Assembly (NCBI GenBank): GCA_016209785.1
Contig: JACQVM010000444.1
Coordinates: forward strand, 1-8,131
Source of the DNA: Candidatus Melainabacteria bacterium
Lineage (GTDB): Bacteria > Cyanobacteriota > Vampirovibrionia > Obscuribacterales > Obscuribacteraceae
Length of the DNA: 8,131 nt
Direction: 5' to 3'
Position numbers and translations under genes: made by a program. How positions within the stretch are numbered: the first letter of the stretch is position 1; every line of letters begins with the position of its first letter. This document shows positions 1-5,848 of this stretch, in pieces. The notes beneath the pieces are model-generated. The model was not told where the DNA came from. It ran no database searches and worked only from the letters and a program-made list of their open reading frames with translations.

Positions 1-299
1 ATCTTAGCTTCTAATAGTTTTTCTCTGTCGGATTTGACTTGCGCAATCAACTTGGCATCCTGAACTTCCCATTCAAGTTGGCGTTTGTTAGTTGGTGCTT
101 GGTGGCTAAAGATCTGTCCTGTTAAGGTTCCTGTTAAAAACCCGCTTACCAGGACACCAGCTAAGAGAAGTCCCAAAGAAACCTGAAATTCATGGCTAAG
201 CACACAAAGTGCTGCCTGTTGCTGATTTGTCAGGGCAAGGACAAGGAAAGCAACAGACACAAGACAGCAGGCTATAAGACCTATATAGCGAACGAGCAT
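1..299 (-). CDS. LapA-like (DUF1049-type) small inner-membrane protein, 3' end cut off by window edge
   Basis: The frame opens with ATG at 299 and stays open to the window edge, giving at least 99 residues. An in-frame TAA sits directly before the ATG, so no earlier start is possible. A strong Shine-Dalgarno (AGGAGGG, 303-309) lies 3 nt upstream, inside the rluD-type gene, and the two frames overlap by 19 nt. The protein shows two hydrophobic segments (about residues 4-24 and 38-62, the second glycine-rich). A charged, probably coiled-coil tail follows from about residue 76 (QLEWEVQDAKLIAQ onward). Two membrane spans followed by a cytoplasmic helix is the architecture of LapA/YciS-family proteins, which in enterobacteria help regulate lipopolysaccharide synthesis; that role is not shown here. 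The family call rests on topology and a weak motif resemblance. It is translationally coupled to the pseudouridine synthase and is the last visible gene of the operon. Confidence 0.6.
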   Translation of the reverse strand, partial: MLVRYIGLIACCLVSVAFLVLALTNQQQAALCVLSHEFQVSLGLLLAGVLVSGFLTGTLTGQIFSHQAPTNKRQLEWEVQDAKLIAQVKSDREKLLEAK

Positions 300-1249
300 T
301 TACCCTCCTCAAGAGAACCAATAAGTCTCTGGAAGTCGTCAGGAAGCTTAACCTCAAATTCTAGCAAGATACCGGTTATAGGGTGTATGAAGGAAAGTTG
401 ATAAGCGTGCAAGGCATGCCCGGAAAGCCCGAGTTTGTGGCGTTGAGCAAGGGTTCCTGTGTGTTTGTGGTTGTAAACAATGTCACCAACCACAGGATAG
501 CCAAGACTAGCCATGTGGACACGGATTTGATGTGTTCGCCCAGTTTCTAAACACACACGGACAAGTGTGTATTTCTTCCAGCGTTGCAAAACTGTGTAAT
601 GACTTATTGCTGGTCGCCCCTTCTTTTGGACAGACATTTGCTTACGAAGCTGAGGATGTCGCCCTATTGGTTTATCTACACAACCAGTGTCTTGCCTAAC
701 AACACCTTCTACTAAGGCTATATAGGTACGCCGAGCCTTGCGTGCACGAATTTGCTCAGCAAGTCCTAAGTGTGCCCTGTCTTCCTTTGCTACCACCATC
801 AGTCCAGAGGTGTCTTTGTCTAGGCGATGTACAATGCCTGGCCTAGTGGTGCCGCAGATGCCTGACAGGCTGTCTTGGCAATGATGGAGCAAGGCATTTA
901 CCAGTGTGCCGTCACTTACCCCTGCACCTGGGTGGGTTACCATTCCGCTAGGCTTGTTTACCACCAGAAGATAATTGTCTTCAAAAATTACCTCAATGGG
1001 AATTTCTTCGGCTGCAAGCTCTAGGCAGCGATTCTCTGGAATTGTAACTGTCAGCTTTTCACCACCAAAAAGCTTAAGGCTTGCCTTAACAGGTGAGCCT
1101 GCATGAATCACCAGTCCATTTTCTATCAGCTTATGAATTCGCGAGCGACTAAATCCAGCAAGTCTGCTGGTTAGATAACGGTCTATTCTCACTGGCTCCA
1201 AGCCGGTGAGATTAACCTCGAGTTCTAAAGTTTGGGCTTGGTCAACCAT
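281..1249 (-). CDS. rluD: RluA/RluD-family 23S rRNA pseudouridine synthase
   Basis: This 322-residue protein has the full RluA-family layout. An N-terminal S4 RNA-binding domain (about residues 18-75, with the RIDRYLTSRLAGFSRSRIHK stretch) precedes the catalytic domain. Motifs are VNKPSGMVTHPG (97-108), HRLDKDTSGLMVVAK (141-155) with catalytic Asp144, LETGRTHQIRVHM (235-247) and GHALHAYQLSFIHP (277-290). Family members convert uridines in the 23S rRNA helix 69 loop to pseudouridine; the exact target positions here are inferred from similarity to RluD. The length is normal and no key residue is missing. The ATG start lies 14 nt after the lspA stop and has only a weak ribosome binding site, so it is probably translated by coupling to lspA. 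The lspA-rluD order is common in bacteria. The 3' end overlaps the start of the LapA-like gene. Confidence 0.95.
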   Translation of the reverse strand: MVDQAQTLELEVNLTGLEPVRIDRYLTSRLAGFSRSRIHKLIENGLVIHAGSPVKASLKLFGGEKLTVTIPENRCLELAAEEIPIEVIFEDNYLLVVNKPSGMVTHPGAGVSDGTLVNALLHHCQDSLSGICGTTRPGIVHRLDKDTSGLMVVAKEDRAHLGLAEQIRARKARRTYIALVEGVVRQDTGCVDKPIGRHPQLRKQMSVQKKGRPAISHYTVLQRWKKYTLVRVCLETGRTHQIRVHMASLGYPVVGDIVYNHKHTGTLAQRHKLGLSGHALHAYQLSFIHPITGILLEFEVKLPDDFQRLIGSLEEGKCSFAI

Positions 1250-1263
1250 TCTTGTGCTGGTAT

Positions 1264-1815
1264 TTAGTCTTGCCTCTTGCTTTTGTTGCTTCCCGTCACA
1301 TTGGCATTATGCATAGTTCTAGATTGGCACGTAGTGCAATAGTAACTTGTCAAAATGAGTGCTATGCCAAGGTCAATGAAGATATCAGCAAGGTTAAAAA
1401 TAGGAAAAACAATAAAGGTGAACTCAAGAAAATCAGTTACTTGCCCTAATGTGAGGCGATCCCAAAGATTTCCTAGTGCTCCGCCGACAAGCAAGCCCAT
1501 ACCCAAGCGTTCACAAAGCCCTGGAGCAGTCTTGGATCTGTCGCGGTTCCATATCCACAAGCCTATGAAAGCTACCATGACCAGCGCTAGAATGGTCATG
1601 AGTCCGCCCAGTCCGGAGCCGATGCCAAATGCGCCACCAGTGTTTGATGTAAGCGTAAGCTGAATTAGTCCTGGGATAAGAGGCAATGCCATACCACCGG
1701 ACAAGTAAGTTCTAGCCAGCGACTTAGTACACAAATCAAGTGCAAGACATATCAATGTTGTTAGTGGAGCAATAAGCTTTGCTGGATGAAGTTTTTTTGG
1801 TGCACTTTGTGCCAT
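1264..1815 (-). CDS. lspA: Lipoprotein signal peptidase (signal peptidase II)
   Basis: LspA is the membrane aspartic protease that cleaves signal peptides from diacylglyceryl-modified prolipoproteins. The 183-residue protein has four hydrophobic segments and the family motifs: LDLCTKSLAR (26-35), TSNTGGAFGIG (56-66), GGALGNLWDRL (111-121), VTDFLEF (126-132) and FNLADIFIDLG (140-150). The two catalytic aspartates correspond to Asp128 and Asp144. It is somewhat longer than typical because of about 20 polar C-terminal residues after the last membrane span, following a Cys-containing YYCTTC stretch. The start codon overlaps the stop codon of the upstream NTF2-like gene by one base (TAATG), which indicates translational coupling and explains the lack of a good Shine-Dalgarno. 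A pseudouridine synthase gene follows after 14 nt. Confidence 0.96.
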   Translation of the reverse strand: MAQSAPKKLHPAKLIAPLTTLICLALDLCTKSLARTYLSGGMALPLIPGLIQLTLTSNTGGAFGIGSGLGGLMTILALVMVAFIGLWIWNRDRSKTAPGLCERLGMGLLVGGALGNLWDRLTLGQVTDFLEFTFIVFPIFNLADIFIDLGIALILTSYYCTTCQSRTMHNANVTGSNKSKRQD

Positions 1816-2762
1816 TACTTACTTTTATCGGTTATATGATCTTTTACACTGTTGGCAGCAGACGTGGTGGCAGGTTTGCCATCTTCCATGGTTGGTATTA
1901 CGTTAAGACGCCTGGTAAGAAAGGCAATTCCCATTAGCGAATTTCTTGATGGATTGGTGATGCCAACCGTTGCCATTAGGAGTTCGTTCCTGTTTTTGCT
2001 GTTTGCCCCTAACACTCTCTCTAGGGTAGCGGCCGAACTTTCTAAAGGGCGCCAAGCGTCTGTAGGTTGGGGTTGCGGGTACTCCAGGGGTTGACTGGTA
2101 ATTGAACCTACAGCCGTTAACCCGGGTGGCAAGGTCACTTCTAGTTTGGCACAATATTGATGTCCAGCCTTGACTTGCTCGGGAGCTGAAAATAGTGCAT
2201 TTACTTGTTTAGCTAAACCAAAGGCAACCCGTACTTTCTCGTAATCGATTCGGTCACCAATGATTTTCCAGGCAGGACCTAACCTTTTTATGTACAACTG
2301 TCCTTCGGAAACAGATTGTAGTTCTCCCTTTGTGCCAATTCCGGGCATTTCTTTGGCGGTGGTTCCATATGCTGTGTCACGAGATTCTATGGTGGCAAAT
2401 GGGCCTTCAATGCGGACTTGTTTGGTCTCAGATGTTGACTTTGCGTCAGGGTATGTTTTCCAGAAGTCTTGGGTGAGTGCAGAGACAGCTTTCTTGTCTA
2501 GACCATCATTGTTTACATAATCTTCTGCGTAATAGCTCATTACTCCTTCAAGATTGTGGGCATTCCACTGGGACTCAATGCTTTTAAGCAGTTCTTCGAT
2601 CTCTTTACGTTGGTCGCCATACTCTTTGCCTTCCGGTGTTGGTACTAAATCTGTGGTAGTTGCTGTAGCTGGAGCCTCAAGTGTATGTGCAGGACTGGCT
2701 ACCACTGGTAGTATCACGAATAGCACAGTAAGGAAAGCAGTTAGATGACGACCAGTTACCAT
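1815..2762 (-). CDS. Secreted NTF2-like/SnoaL-like domain protein of unknown function
   Basis: The 315-residue protein begins with a probable Sec signal peptide: basic start MVTGRH, hydrophobic core to about residue 22, and possible cleavage near ASPA-H. There is no lipobox cysteine, so it is probably soluble in the periplasm or secreted. Residues about 54-172 look like an NTF2-like (DUF4440/SnoaL-type) cone fold: a helix with IESQWNAHNLEGVMSYYAEDYV, then strands with VRIEGPFATIESRDT and ending YIKRLGPAWKIIGDRIDYEK. A second, probably beta-rich region (about 185-290, starting FSAPEQVKAGHQY) is not recognised, and the tail is low-complexity. The start is supported by GGAGG (2768-2772) 5 nt upstream of ATG. 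A TATAAT-like element lies about 40 nt upstream. The gene heads an operon with lspA, which it overlaps by one base. NTF2-like folds serve as enzymes or binding modules, and no catalytic role can be assigned. Confidence 0.85.
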   Translation of the reverse strand: MVTGRHLTAFLTVLFVILPVVASPAHTLEAPATATTTDLVPTPEGKEYGDQRKEIEELLKSIESQWNAHNLEGVMSYYAEDYVNNDGLDKKAVSALTQDFWKTYPDAKSTSETKQVRIEGPFATIESRDTAYGTTAKEMPGIGTKGELQSVSEGQLYIKRLGPAWKIIGDRIDYEKVRVAFGLAKQVNALFSAPEQVKAGHQYCAKLEVTLPPGLTAVGSITSQPLEYPQPQPTDAWRPLESSAATLERVLGANSKNRNELLMATVGITNPSRNSLMGIAFLTRRLNVIPTMEDGKPATTSAANSVKDHITDKSK

Positions 2763-2767
2763 GCAAA

Positions 2768-2772
2768 CCTCC
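2768..2772 (-). promoter_or_regulatory. Ribosome binding site of the NTF2-like gene
   Basis: GGAGG on the minus strand sits 5 nt before the ATG at 2762. It is the strongest translation signal of the NTF2-like/lspA/rluD operon, whose next two genes lack a clear Shine-Dalgarno and appear to depend on coupling. Confidence 0.7.
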
Positions 2773-2800
2773 GAGCGTATTGTGAAGGAGCTAGTTAATA

Positions 2801-2829
2801 ATTATAGTCGAGGTCTAGGATAAAGACCT
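2801..2829 (-). promoter_or_regulatory. Candidate sigma-70-type promoter for the NTF2-like/lspA operon
   Basis: A perfect TATAAT occurs on the minus strand at 2806-2801, inside the 101-nt gap between mdh and the NTF2-like gene. This would place the transcription start near 2794, with a leader of about 30 nt before the ATG at 2762. The hexamer 17 nt further upstream (AGGTCT, 2829-2824) is a poor match to TTGACA, so either an activator is needed or the -10 match is fortuitous. The region between the hexamers is covered by an inverted repeat (separate entry). Confidence 0.35.
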
Positions 2830-2837
2830 GGCTCGAC
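2807..2837 (-). terminator. Imperfect inverted repeat after mdh: weak terminator or operator
   Basis: GTCGAGGTCT (2807-2816) can pair with the split arm AGAC (2824-2827) plus CTCGAC (2832-2837). This gives a 10-bp stem with a 4-nt bulge and a 7-nt loop. It begins 26 nt beyond the mdh stop codon. In the minus-strand transcript it is followed by AU-rich sequence (UAUAAUUAUUAA), not a clean U-run, so it would be a poor intrinsic terminator. It lies exactly between the candidate -35 and -10 of the next operon, so an operator is an equally good reading. Confidence 0.3.
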
Positions 2838-2863
2838 GGTGTATGCACAGGTTTTGTCCAGTG

Positions 2864-3802
2864 CTACACAGCTACAAGAAGCTGGTTCATAACGTTAATG
2901 TTTTCACGGATGGATTCAGCAGATTTCTTTAAGGCAGATGCCTCATCAGGACTAAGCTTGAGTTCTACGATCTTCTTTATCCCTTCGCGACCTAAGATGG
3001 CCGGCAAGCCGACATAAATGTCCTTAATGCCGTATTGTCCAGAAGCGTACACAGCACACGGCAAAAGACGGTTTTTGTCTTTGAGGATAGATCCTGCCAT
3101 GTGAGCAACCGAAGCACCAGGGGCATAATAAGCGCTCCCGGATTTAAGCAAAGACACTATTTCAGCTCCGCCGTTGCGTGTACGTTCGCAAAGAGACTGA
3201 ATACGGTCAGGAGGCATCAGCTCGGTTATCGGAATGCCATTGACAGTCGAAAAGCGGGGCAACGGTACCATGAGATCTCCATGTCCGCCTAGTACCATTG
3301 CCCTTACATCCTCTACAGAAATGTTAAGTTCCATGGCAATGAAGGTTTGGAAGCGGGCGCTGTCAAGGACGCCAGCCATTCCTATGACTTTGTGCTGGGG
3401 TAGTTTGGTTGTTTGCCAGGTAAGATAAGTCATGACATCAAGAGGGTTGGTAACTACTATGAAGATCCCCTCCGGTGACTGCTTAACGGTTTCTTTGGCA
3501 ACTTCCTGGACAATCTTGGCGTTGATTTTGAGCAAGTCGTCTCGTGACATGCCTGGTTTTCTTGCCACCCCGGCTGTTATGACAACAATGTTAGATTCTT
3601 TGGTATCAGTGTAGCTGTTGGAGCCAAATACCTTACGGCCATGGCCAAGAACTGAGGCTGCTTGCCAAAGGTCAAGTGCTTTCCCTTGTGGCATTCCTTC
3701 TATTACGTCTACCAAAACTACATCTGCTAGGTCGTGTTCTGCCACATATTGTGCTACCGTAGCTCCAACGAAACCAGCTCCTACTACAGTAACTTTACTC
3801 AC
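2864..3802 (-). CDS. mdh: Malate dehydrogenase, NAD-dependent, LDH-type fold
   Basis: Malate dehydrogenase interconverts malate and oxaloacetate with NAD in the cytoplasm. From the GTG start the protein is 312 residues, usual for this class. It shows the Rossmann motif GAGFVG (8-13) and Asp32 after beta-2, which favours NAD over NADP. The substrate loop is GVARKPGMSRDDLL (78-91), with Arg81 and Arg87. Arg at 81, where lactate dehydrogenases carry Gln, marks it as malate- not lactate-specific. Also present are Asn119 in TNPLDVMTYL, catalytic Asp147 and Arg150 in GVLDSARF, and catalytic His174 in GGHGDLMVP. The start is GTG at 3802, because AGGAGGG (3809-3815) lies 6 nt upstream and the nucleotide-binding strand begins right after it. 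An in-frame ATG at 3850 would add 16 residues before the fold and is rejected. It is followed after 101 nt by the NTF2-like operon. Confidence 0.95.
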   Translation of the reverse strand: MSKVTVVGAGFVGATVAQYVAEHDLADVVLVDVIEGMPQGKALDLWQAASVLGHGRKVFGSNSYTDTKESNIVVITAGVARKPGMSRDDLLKINAKIVQEVAKETVKQSPEGIFIVVTNPLDVMTYLTWQTTKLPQHKVIGMAGVLDSARFQTFIAMELNISVEDVRAMVLGGHGDLMVPLPRFSTVNGIPITELMPPDRIQSLCERTRNGGAEIVSLLKSGSAYYAPGASVAHMAGSILKDKNRLLPCAVYASGQYGIKDIYVGLPAILGREGIKKIVELKLSPDEASALKKSAESIRENINVMNQLLVAV

Positions 3803-3808
3803 AGCAGT

Positions 3809-3815
3809 CCCTCCT
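3809..3815 (-). promoter_or_regulatory. Ribosome binding site that fixes the GTG start of mdh
   Basis: AGGAGGG on the minus strand lies 6 nt upstream of the GTG at 3802. It falls inside the alternative, longer reading frame that starts at ATG 3850, which argues that the shorter GTG-initiated protein is the real product. Confidence 0.8.
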
Positions 3816-3872
3816 CTTAAAAGCCAATAGCCAATCCTGTGACTCGGCAAGACACAGTGGCTCAGCTTACCA

Positions 3873-4028
3873 TATTTAAGCGCTCCGGCAACTGCGTCCC
3901 TTGTTGCCTCCGCGCGATAAGACGCTCGCCGGCCACCGCCTCCTCGGCGCTGTTGGCTCGCTGTGTATCGTCACTTAACATCTGTTGCCCATGGGAGCGC
4001 CGGCTTCCAGCCGGCTCCGGGCGTAAAG
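3873..4028 (-). repeat. GC-rich composite repeat, intergenic copy
   Basis: This GC-rich block lies in the strand-switch intergenic region and is strikingly different in base composition from its flanks. On the minus strand it contains, in order: CTTTACGCCCGGAG (4028-4015) fused to a REP-like hairpin; a GAGGCGG-GGCCG-GCGAG block (3942-3923); TCGCGCGGAGG (3917-3907); and a terminal GCCGGAGCGCTTAAATA (3889-3873). Each block has a counterpart in the copy inside the mannosidase gene at the right end, in the opposite orientation and in a different order. No convincing coding sequence spans it. It resembles a dispersed palindromic repeat family such as REP-type elements, but the whole composite is not one I recognise. 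Confidence 0.7.
3994..4018. repeat. REP-like palindrome with GGAG head
   Basis: The arms GGAG + CCGGCT and AGCCGG + CTCC form a 10-bp stem with a 3-nt loop and a 2-nt bulge (CG, 3998-3999). Either strand starts with GGAG. A GC-rich hairpin preceded by a conserved tetranucleotide (GTAG or GGAG) is the hallmark described for REP elements mobilised by RAYT/TnpA-REP transposases. No such transposase is in the window. It sits between two divergent genes, so it is not placed as a terminator for either. Confidence 0.6.
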
Positions 4029-4249
4029 ACATTTGGTGCTTACATACTACCTCGCTAGATGGCGTTAATGAACTGCGATCGGTTGTGGAGCCGTTTGCAC
4101 TACAGTTAAAAGGAAATGGGGATATGCTTAAAGAGAACTTGGTCCTAGTTGAGGAACCTAAATCTGTAACGTAAGTCTTTTTGAGGCAAGACAGGTATAG
4201 CTTTACTAATTCTTGGCAAGTTTAAGCAAGCGCAGGTAACAGCTTAAGA
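4029..4249. other. Intergenic region upstream of the PDZ gene; no gene seen
   Basis: About 220 nt between the GC-rich repeat and the PDZ-protein gene, with ordinary base composition. The plus-strand frame from 3839 to 4174 crosses the repeat and encodes a composition-biased peptide with no ribosome binding site, so it is not called. A weak promoter-like pair is visible: TTGAGG (4181-4186), 17 nt, then TACTAA (4204-4209). This could serve the plus-strand cluster. Nothing else is recognisable. Confidence 0.4.
4181..4209 (+). promoter_or_regulatory. Weak candidate promoter for the PDZ/TIM-barrel/mannosidase cluster
   Basis: TTGAGG and TACTAA are separated by 17 nt, about 40 nt before the first ATG of the PDZ gene. 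The -35 is a fair match to consensus but the -10 matches at only three positions and lacks the final T. The position is right for the plus-strand cluster; the sequence support is weak. Confidence 0.2.
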
Positions 4250-4942
4250 ATGGGAATTAAGGTTGCCAACACTGAAGTCTCGTGCACCATGAGAACTAAT
4301 AGCTGGTGGATTTTTTTCCTGCTCTTGGTGGTGGGTTTGACATCTGTATTTGGTAGTGCTAGTCATGCTGAGGATGCGCCTGTCCTAAAGCCTGATGTAC
4401 CACGGCTTGATGCGCCAACAACAGGGAGTTCTCCAGAGTCTGTCAATAGCCAGGCCCAAGAGTCAAACAAAAAGCCACTGCAGGGTAAGATACAACATAG
4501 TGCAAAGATAGGCAGCGGCAAAAACAAACTTACCGGTGGCGCACTTGGCGATGTTTTAAAGGGTTTTACTGATACAGGTAAATTAAAGGGTAGCTCTCAA
4601 TCCGAAAGACTGAACGCCCAGGCCCAGTCAGGCATAGGGATTATAGGTGTCAAGTTTGTGATGGTCATTAATCGTCCTCCTGTTATCAACAAGGTCTTTC
4701 CCCTTACGCCTGCTGCTCGCTGGGGACTGAAGATAAATGATGTCATTGTTGCTGTGGACGGGGTGCCGACGTTTGGTTTAGCTAAAGAGGAAGTCTATGA
4801 CATGATTATTGGTTTGCCGGATACGCCCGTGACTTTGTCCTTGGTGAGAGATGGGGATTATTTTGTTGTGACTTTAACCAGAATGGATCTTAATGAGATC
4901 ACTGACCCCTGGGTGCGTCGAGACTATCTAATGCAAATGTAA
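4250..4942 (+). CDS. Exported or membrane-anchored PDZ-domain protein
   Basis: The 230-residue frame has a strongly hydrophobic segment WWIFFLLLVVGLTSVFG (residues 19-35) followed by a likely signal-peptidase I site SHA-ED (about 40/41). The mature part would lie outside the cytoplasm. A polar, Ser/Pro/Gln-rich linker (about 42-125) precedes a single PDZ domain (about 128-212). The PDZ domain includes IIGVKFVMVINRPPVINKVF, the carboxylate-loop region, PAARWGLKINDVIVAVDGVP and the closing strand TLSLVRDGDYFVVTLTR. No protease domain is attached, so it probably acts as a peptide-binding adaptor; its partner is unknown. The start is uncertain. ATG 4289 (M14, MRTNSWW) gives a more canonical signal peptide than ATG 4250, and neither has a good Shine-Dalgarno. 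It is followed after 26 nt by the TIM-barrel gene and is probably co-transcribed with it. Confidence 0.85.
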   Translation: MGIKVANTEVSCTMRTNSWWIFFLLLVVGLTSVFGSASHAEDAPVLKPDVPRLDAPTTGSSPESVNSQAQESNKKPLQGKIQHSAKIGSGKNKLTGGALGDVLKGFTDTGKLKGSSQSERLNAQAQSGIGIIGVKFVMVINRPPVINKVFPLTPAARWGLKINDVIVAVDGVPTFGLAKEEVYDMIIGLPDTPVTLSLVRDGDYFVVTLTRMDLNEITDPWVRRDYLMQM

Positions 4943-4968
4943 ACTAGCAATTTGCTAAACTATGCGCC

Positions 4969-5844
4969 ATGCGCTTGTGCTTTGATGCCACCAGATTTGG
5001 TTTTGGCCTCAAGGAGGCTGTTATGCTGGCGAGCATGAAAGGGCTGCCAGCCGTGGAGTTTACATTTGCACCTTTTGTGGCTACTAGCAGAGAGGCTAGA
5101 GCTCTTGGTAGTCGTGAGAAGACTTTCCTTGCAGAAGTTAGGCATTTGTGCGCTGAGAGCAAGGTAGAGATTGCTTTGATGAATCTCGACTTTTGCCTTA
5201 GGGCAAGCGAGAAGGCTTGTGTCAGAGAGTTTTTGTGCATGATCCGCAAGCTGGCTTCGGTGGCCAAGGTGGCATCCTGCAAGCGACTTTCTTTTTGGCT
5301 TGAGGCTGATTCAGGCGAGGACTTCCTTGAGCTAGCGGAGAAAGTTGTCTTGAATGCCTGTGAGGAGTGCGCTGAAAAGGACGTTGTGCTCTTACTTAGA
5401 CTGTCGACCCCTTCTAAACATAAAGGGCAATCGCTCAGTTTCTGGCATTCCTTGAGCCCTCAAGAGTGGCGCTATTTGCTTTCTAGCATTCCACAATTAG
5501 CTTTAAGTTTTTCCCCTGGGGATTGTGTTTGGCAAGGACTCAACTATTTGCAAATCTTGCCAGCATTTATCTCAGCAATTGAACATATTGAGGTGCGCGA
5601 TGTAGAGATAAACCATGACATGCTGGCAGATAGTGGTATGTTTGGACCTTTGTGGTGGCGTTATCGATTGGCTGGAAAGGGGCAGGTTGACTGGCATCAG
5701 TTGGTTGAGGCTCTTAAGCTCTATAACTGGCCTGGCACATTTTCGTTGCATTTGGATGATGAGTTTGTTGCTGATCGGTTGCTAGAGCTGGATCAATCGC
5801 TTGATGCTAGTTTGACCTATATTGGTGAGCTTGTGAAAGGGTAA
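4969..5844 (+). CDS. Sugar isomerase/AP-endonuclease-2-like TIM-barrel protein (IolE-like), metal site degenerate
   Basis: This 291-residue protein has the layout of the xylose-isomerase-like TIM-barrel superfamily. It opens with MRLCFDATRFGFGLKEAVMLA and LPAVEFTFAPF. Later it carries SPGDCVWQGLNYL (182-194), HIEVRDVEI (206-214), a WWRYRLAGKGQVDW stretch (229-242) and FSLHLDDE (258-265). These match, by recall, the IolE/MocC-type motifs DPSHLVWQG, HVHAKDTEI, WWRYRLPGxGxVDW and LSIEHED. Family members isomerise or dehydrate sugars and inositols using a divalent metal. Here the residues at the expected ligand positions are changed (R144, S182/D185, E208, H261), so catalysis is doubtful. Start 4969 is kept because the first beta strand needs it. 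The AAGGAGG before the internal ATG 5023 is part of Lys-Glu-Ala codons, though a secondary start cannot be excluded. It sits 4 nt before the mannosidase gene. Confidence 0.8.
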   Translation: MRLCFDATRFGFGLKEAVMLASMKGLPAVEFTFAPFVATSREARALGSREKTFLAEVRHLCAESKVEIALMNLDFCLRASEKACVREFLCMIRKLASVAKVASCKRLSFWLEADSGEDFLELAEKVVLNACEECAEKDVVLLLRLSTPSKHKGQSLSFWHSLSPQEWRYLLSSIPQLALSFSPGDCVWQGLNYLQILPAFISAIEHIEVRDVEINHDMLADSGMFGPLWWRYRLAGKGQVDWHQLVEALKLYNWPGTFSLHLDDEFVADRLLELDQSLDASLTYIGELVKG

Positions 5845-5848
5845 GTTT

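Noticed and set aside
1355..1663. 102-codon plus-strand frame opposite lspA
   Set aside because: It is the antisense shadow of lspA; all LspA motifs lie on the other strand.
3803..3850. Longer mdh start at ATG 3850
   Set aside because: The 16 added residues precede the Rossmann strand and have no family counterpart, whereas a strong Shine-Dalgarno sits 6 nt before the GTG at 3802.
3873..4028. CRISPR array or tRNA/structured RNA gene in the GC-rich region
   Set aside because: There are no regularly spaced direct repeats and no cloverleaf. The similarity is to one other locus in shuffled order, which fits a dispersed repeat.
3839..4174. 111-codon plus-strand open frame in the strand-switch region
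   Set aside because: It crosses the GC-rich repeat, has no ribosome binding site, shows Arg/Ser/Cys-rich translation typical of non-coding GC-rich DNA, and overlaps the mdh leader.
5011..5025. Start of the TIM-barrel protein at internal ATG 5023 after AAGGAGG
   Set aside because: Starting there would remove the first beta strand (MRLCFDATRFG), which matches the family. AAGGAGG is explained by Lys-Glu-Ala codons.
4944..5282. 112-codon minus-strand frame opposite the TIM-barrel gene
   Set aside because: It lies antisense to a gene with clear family motifs, and its translation shows no recognisable domain.
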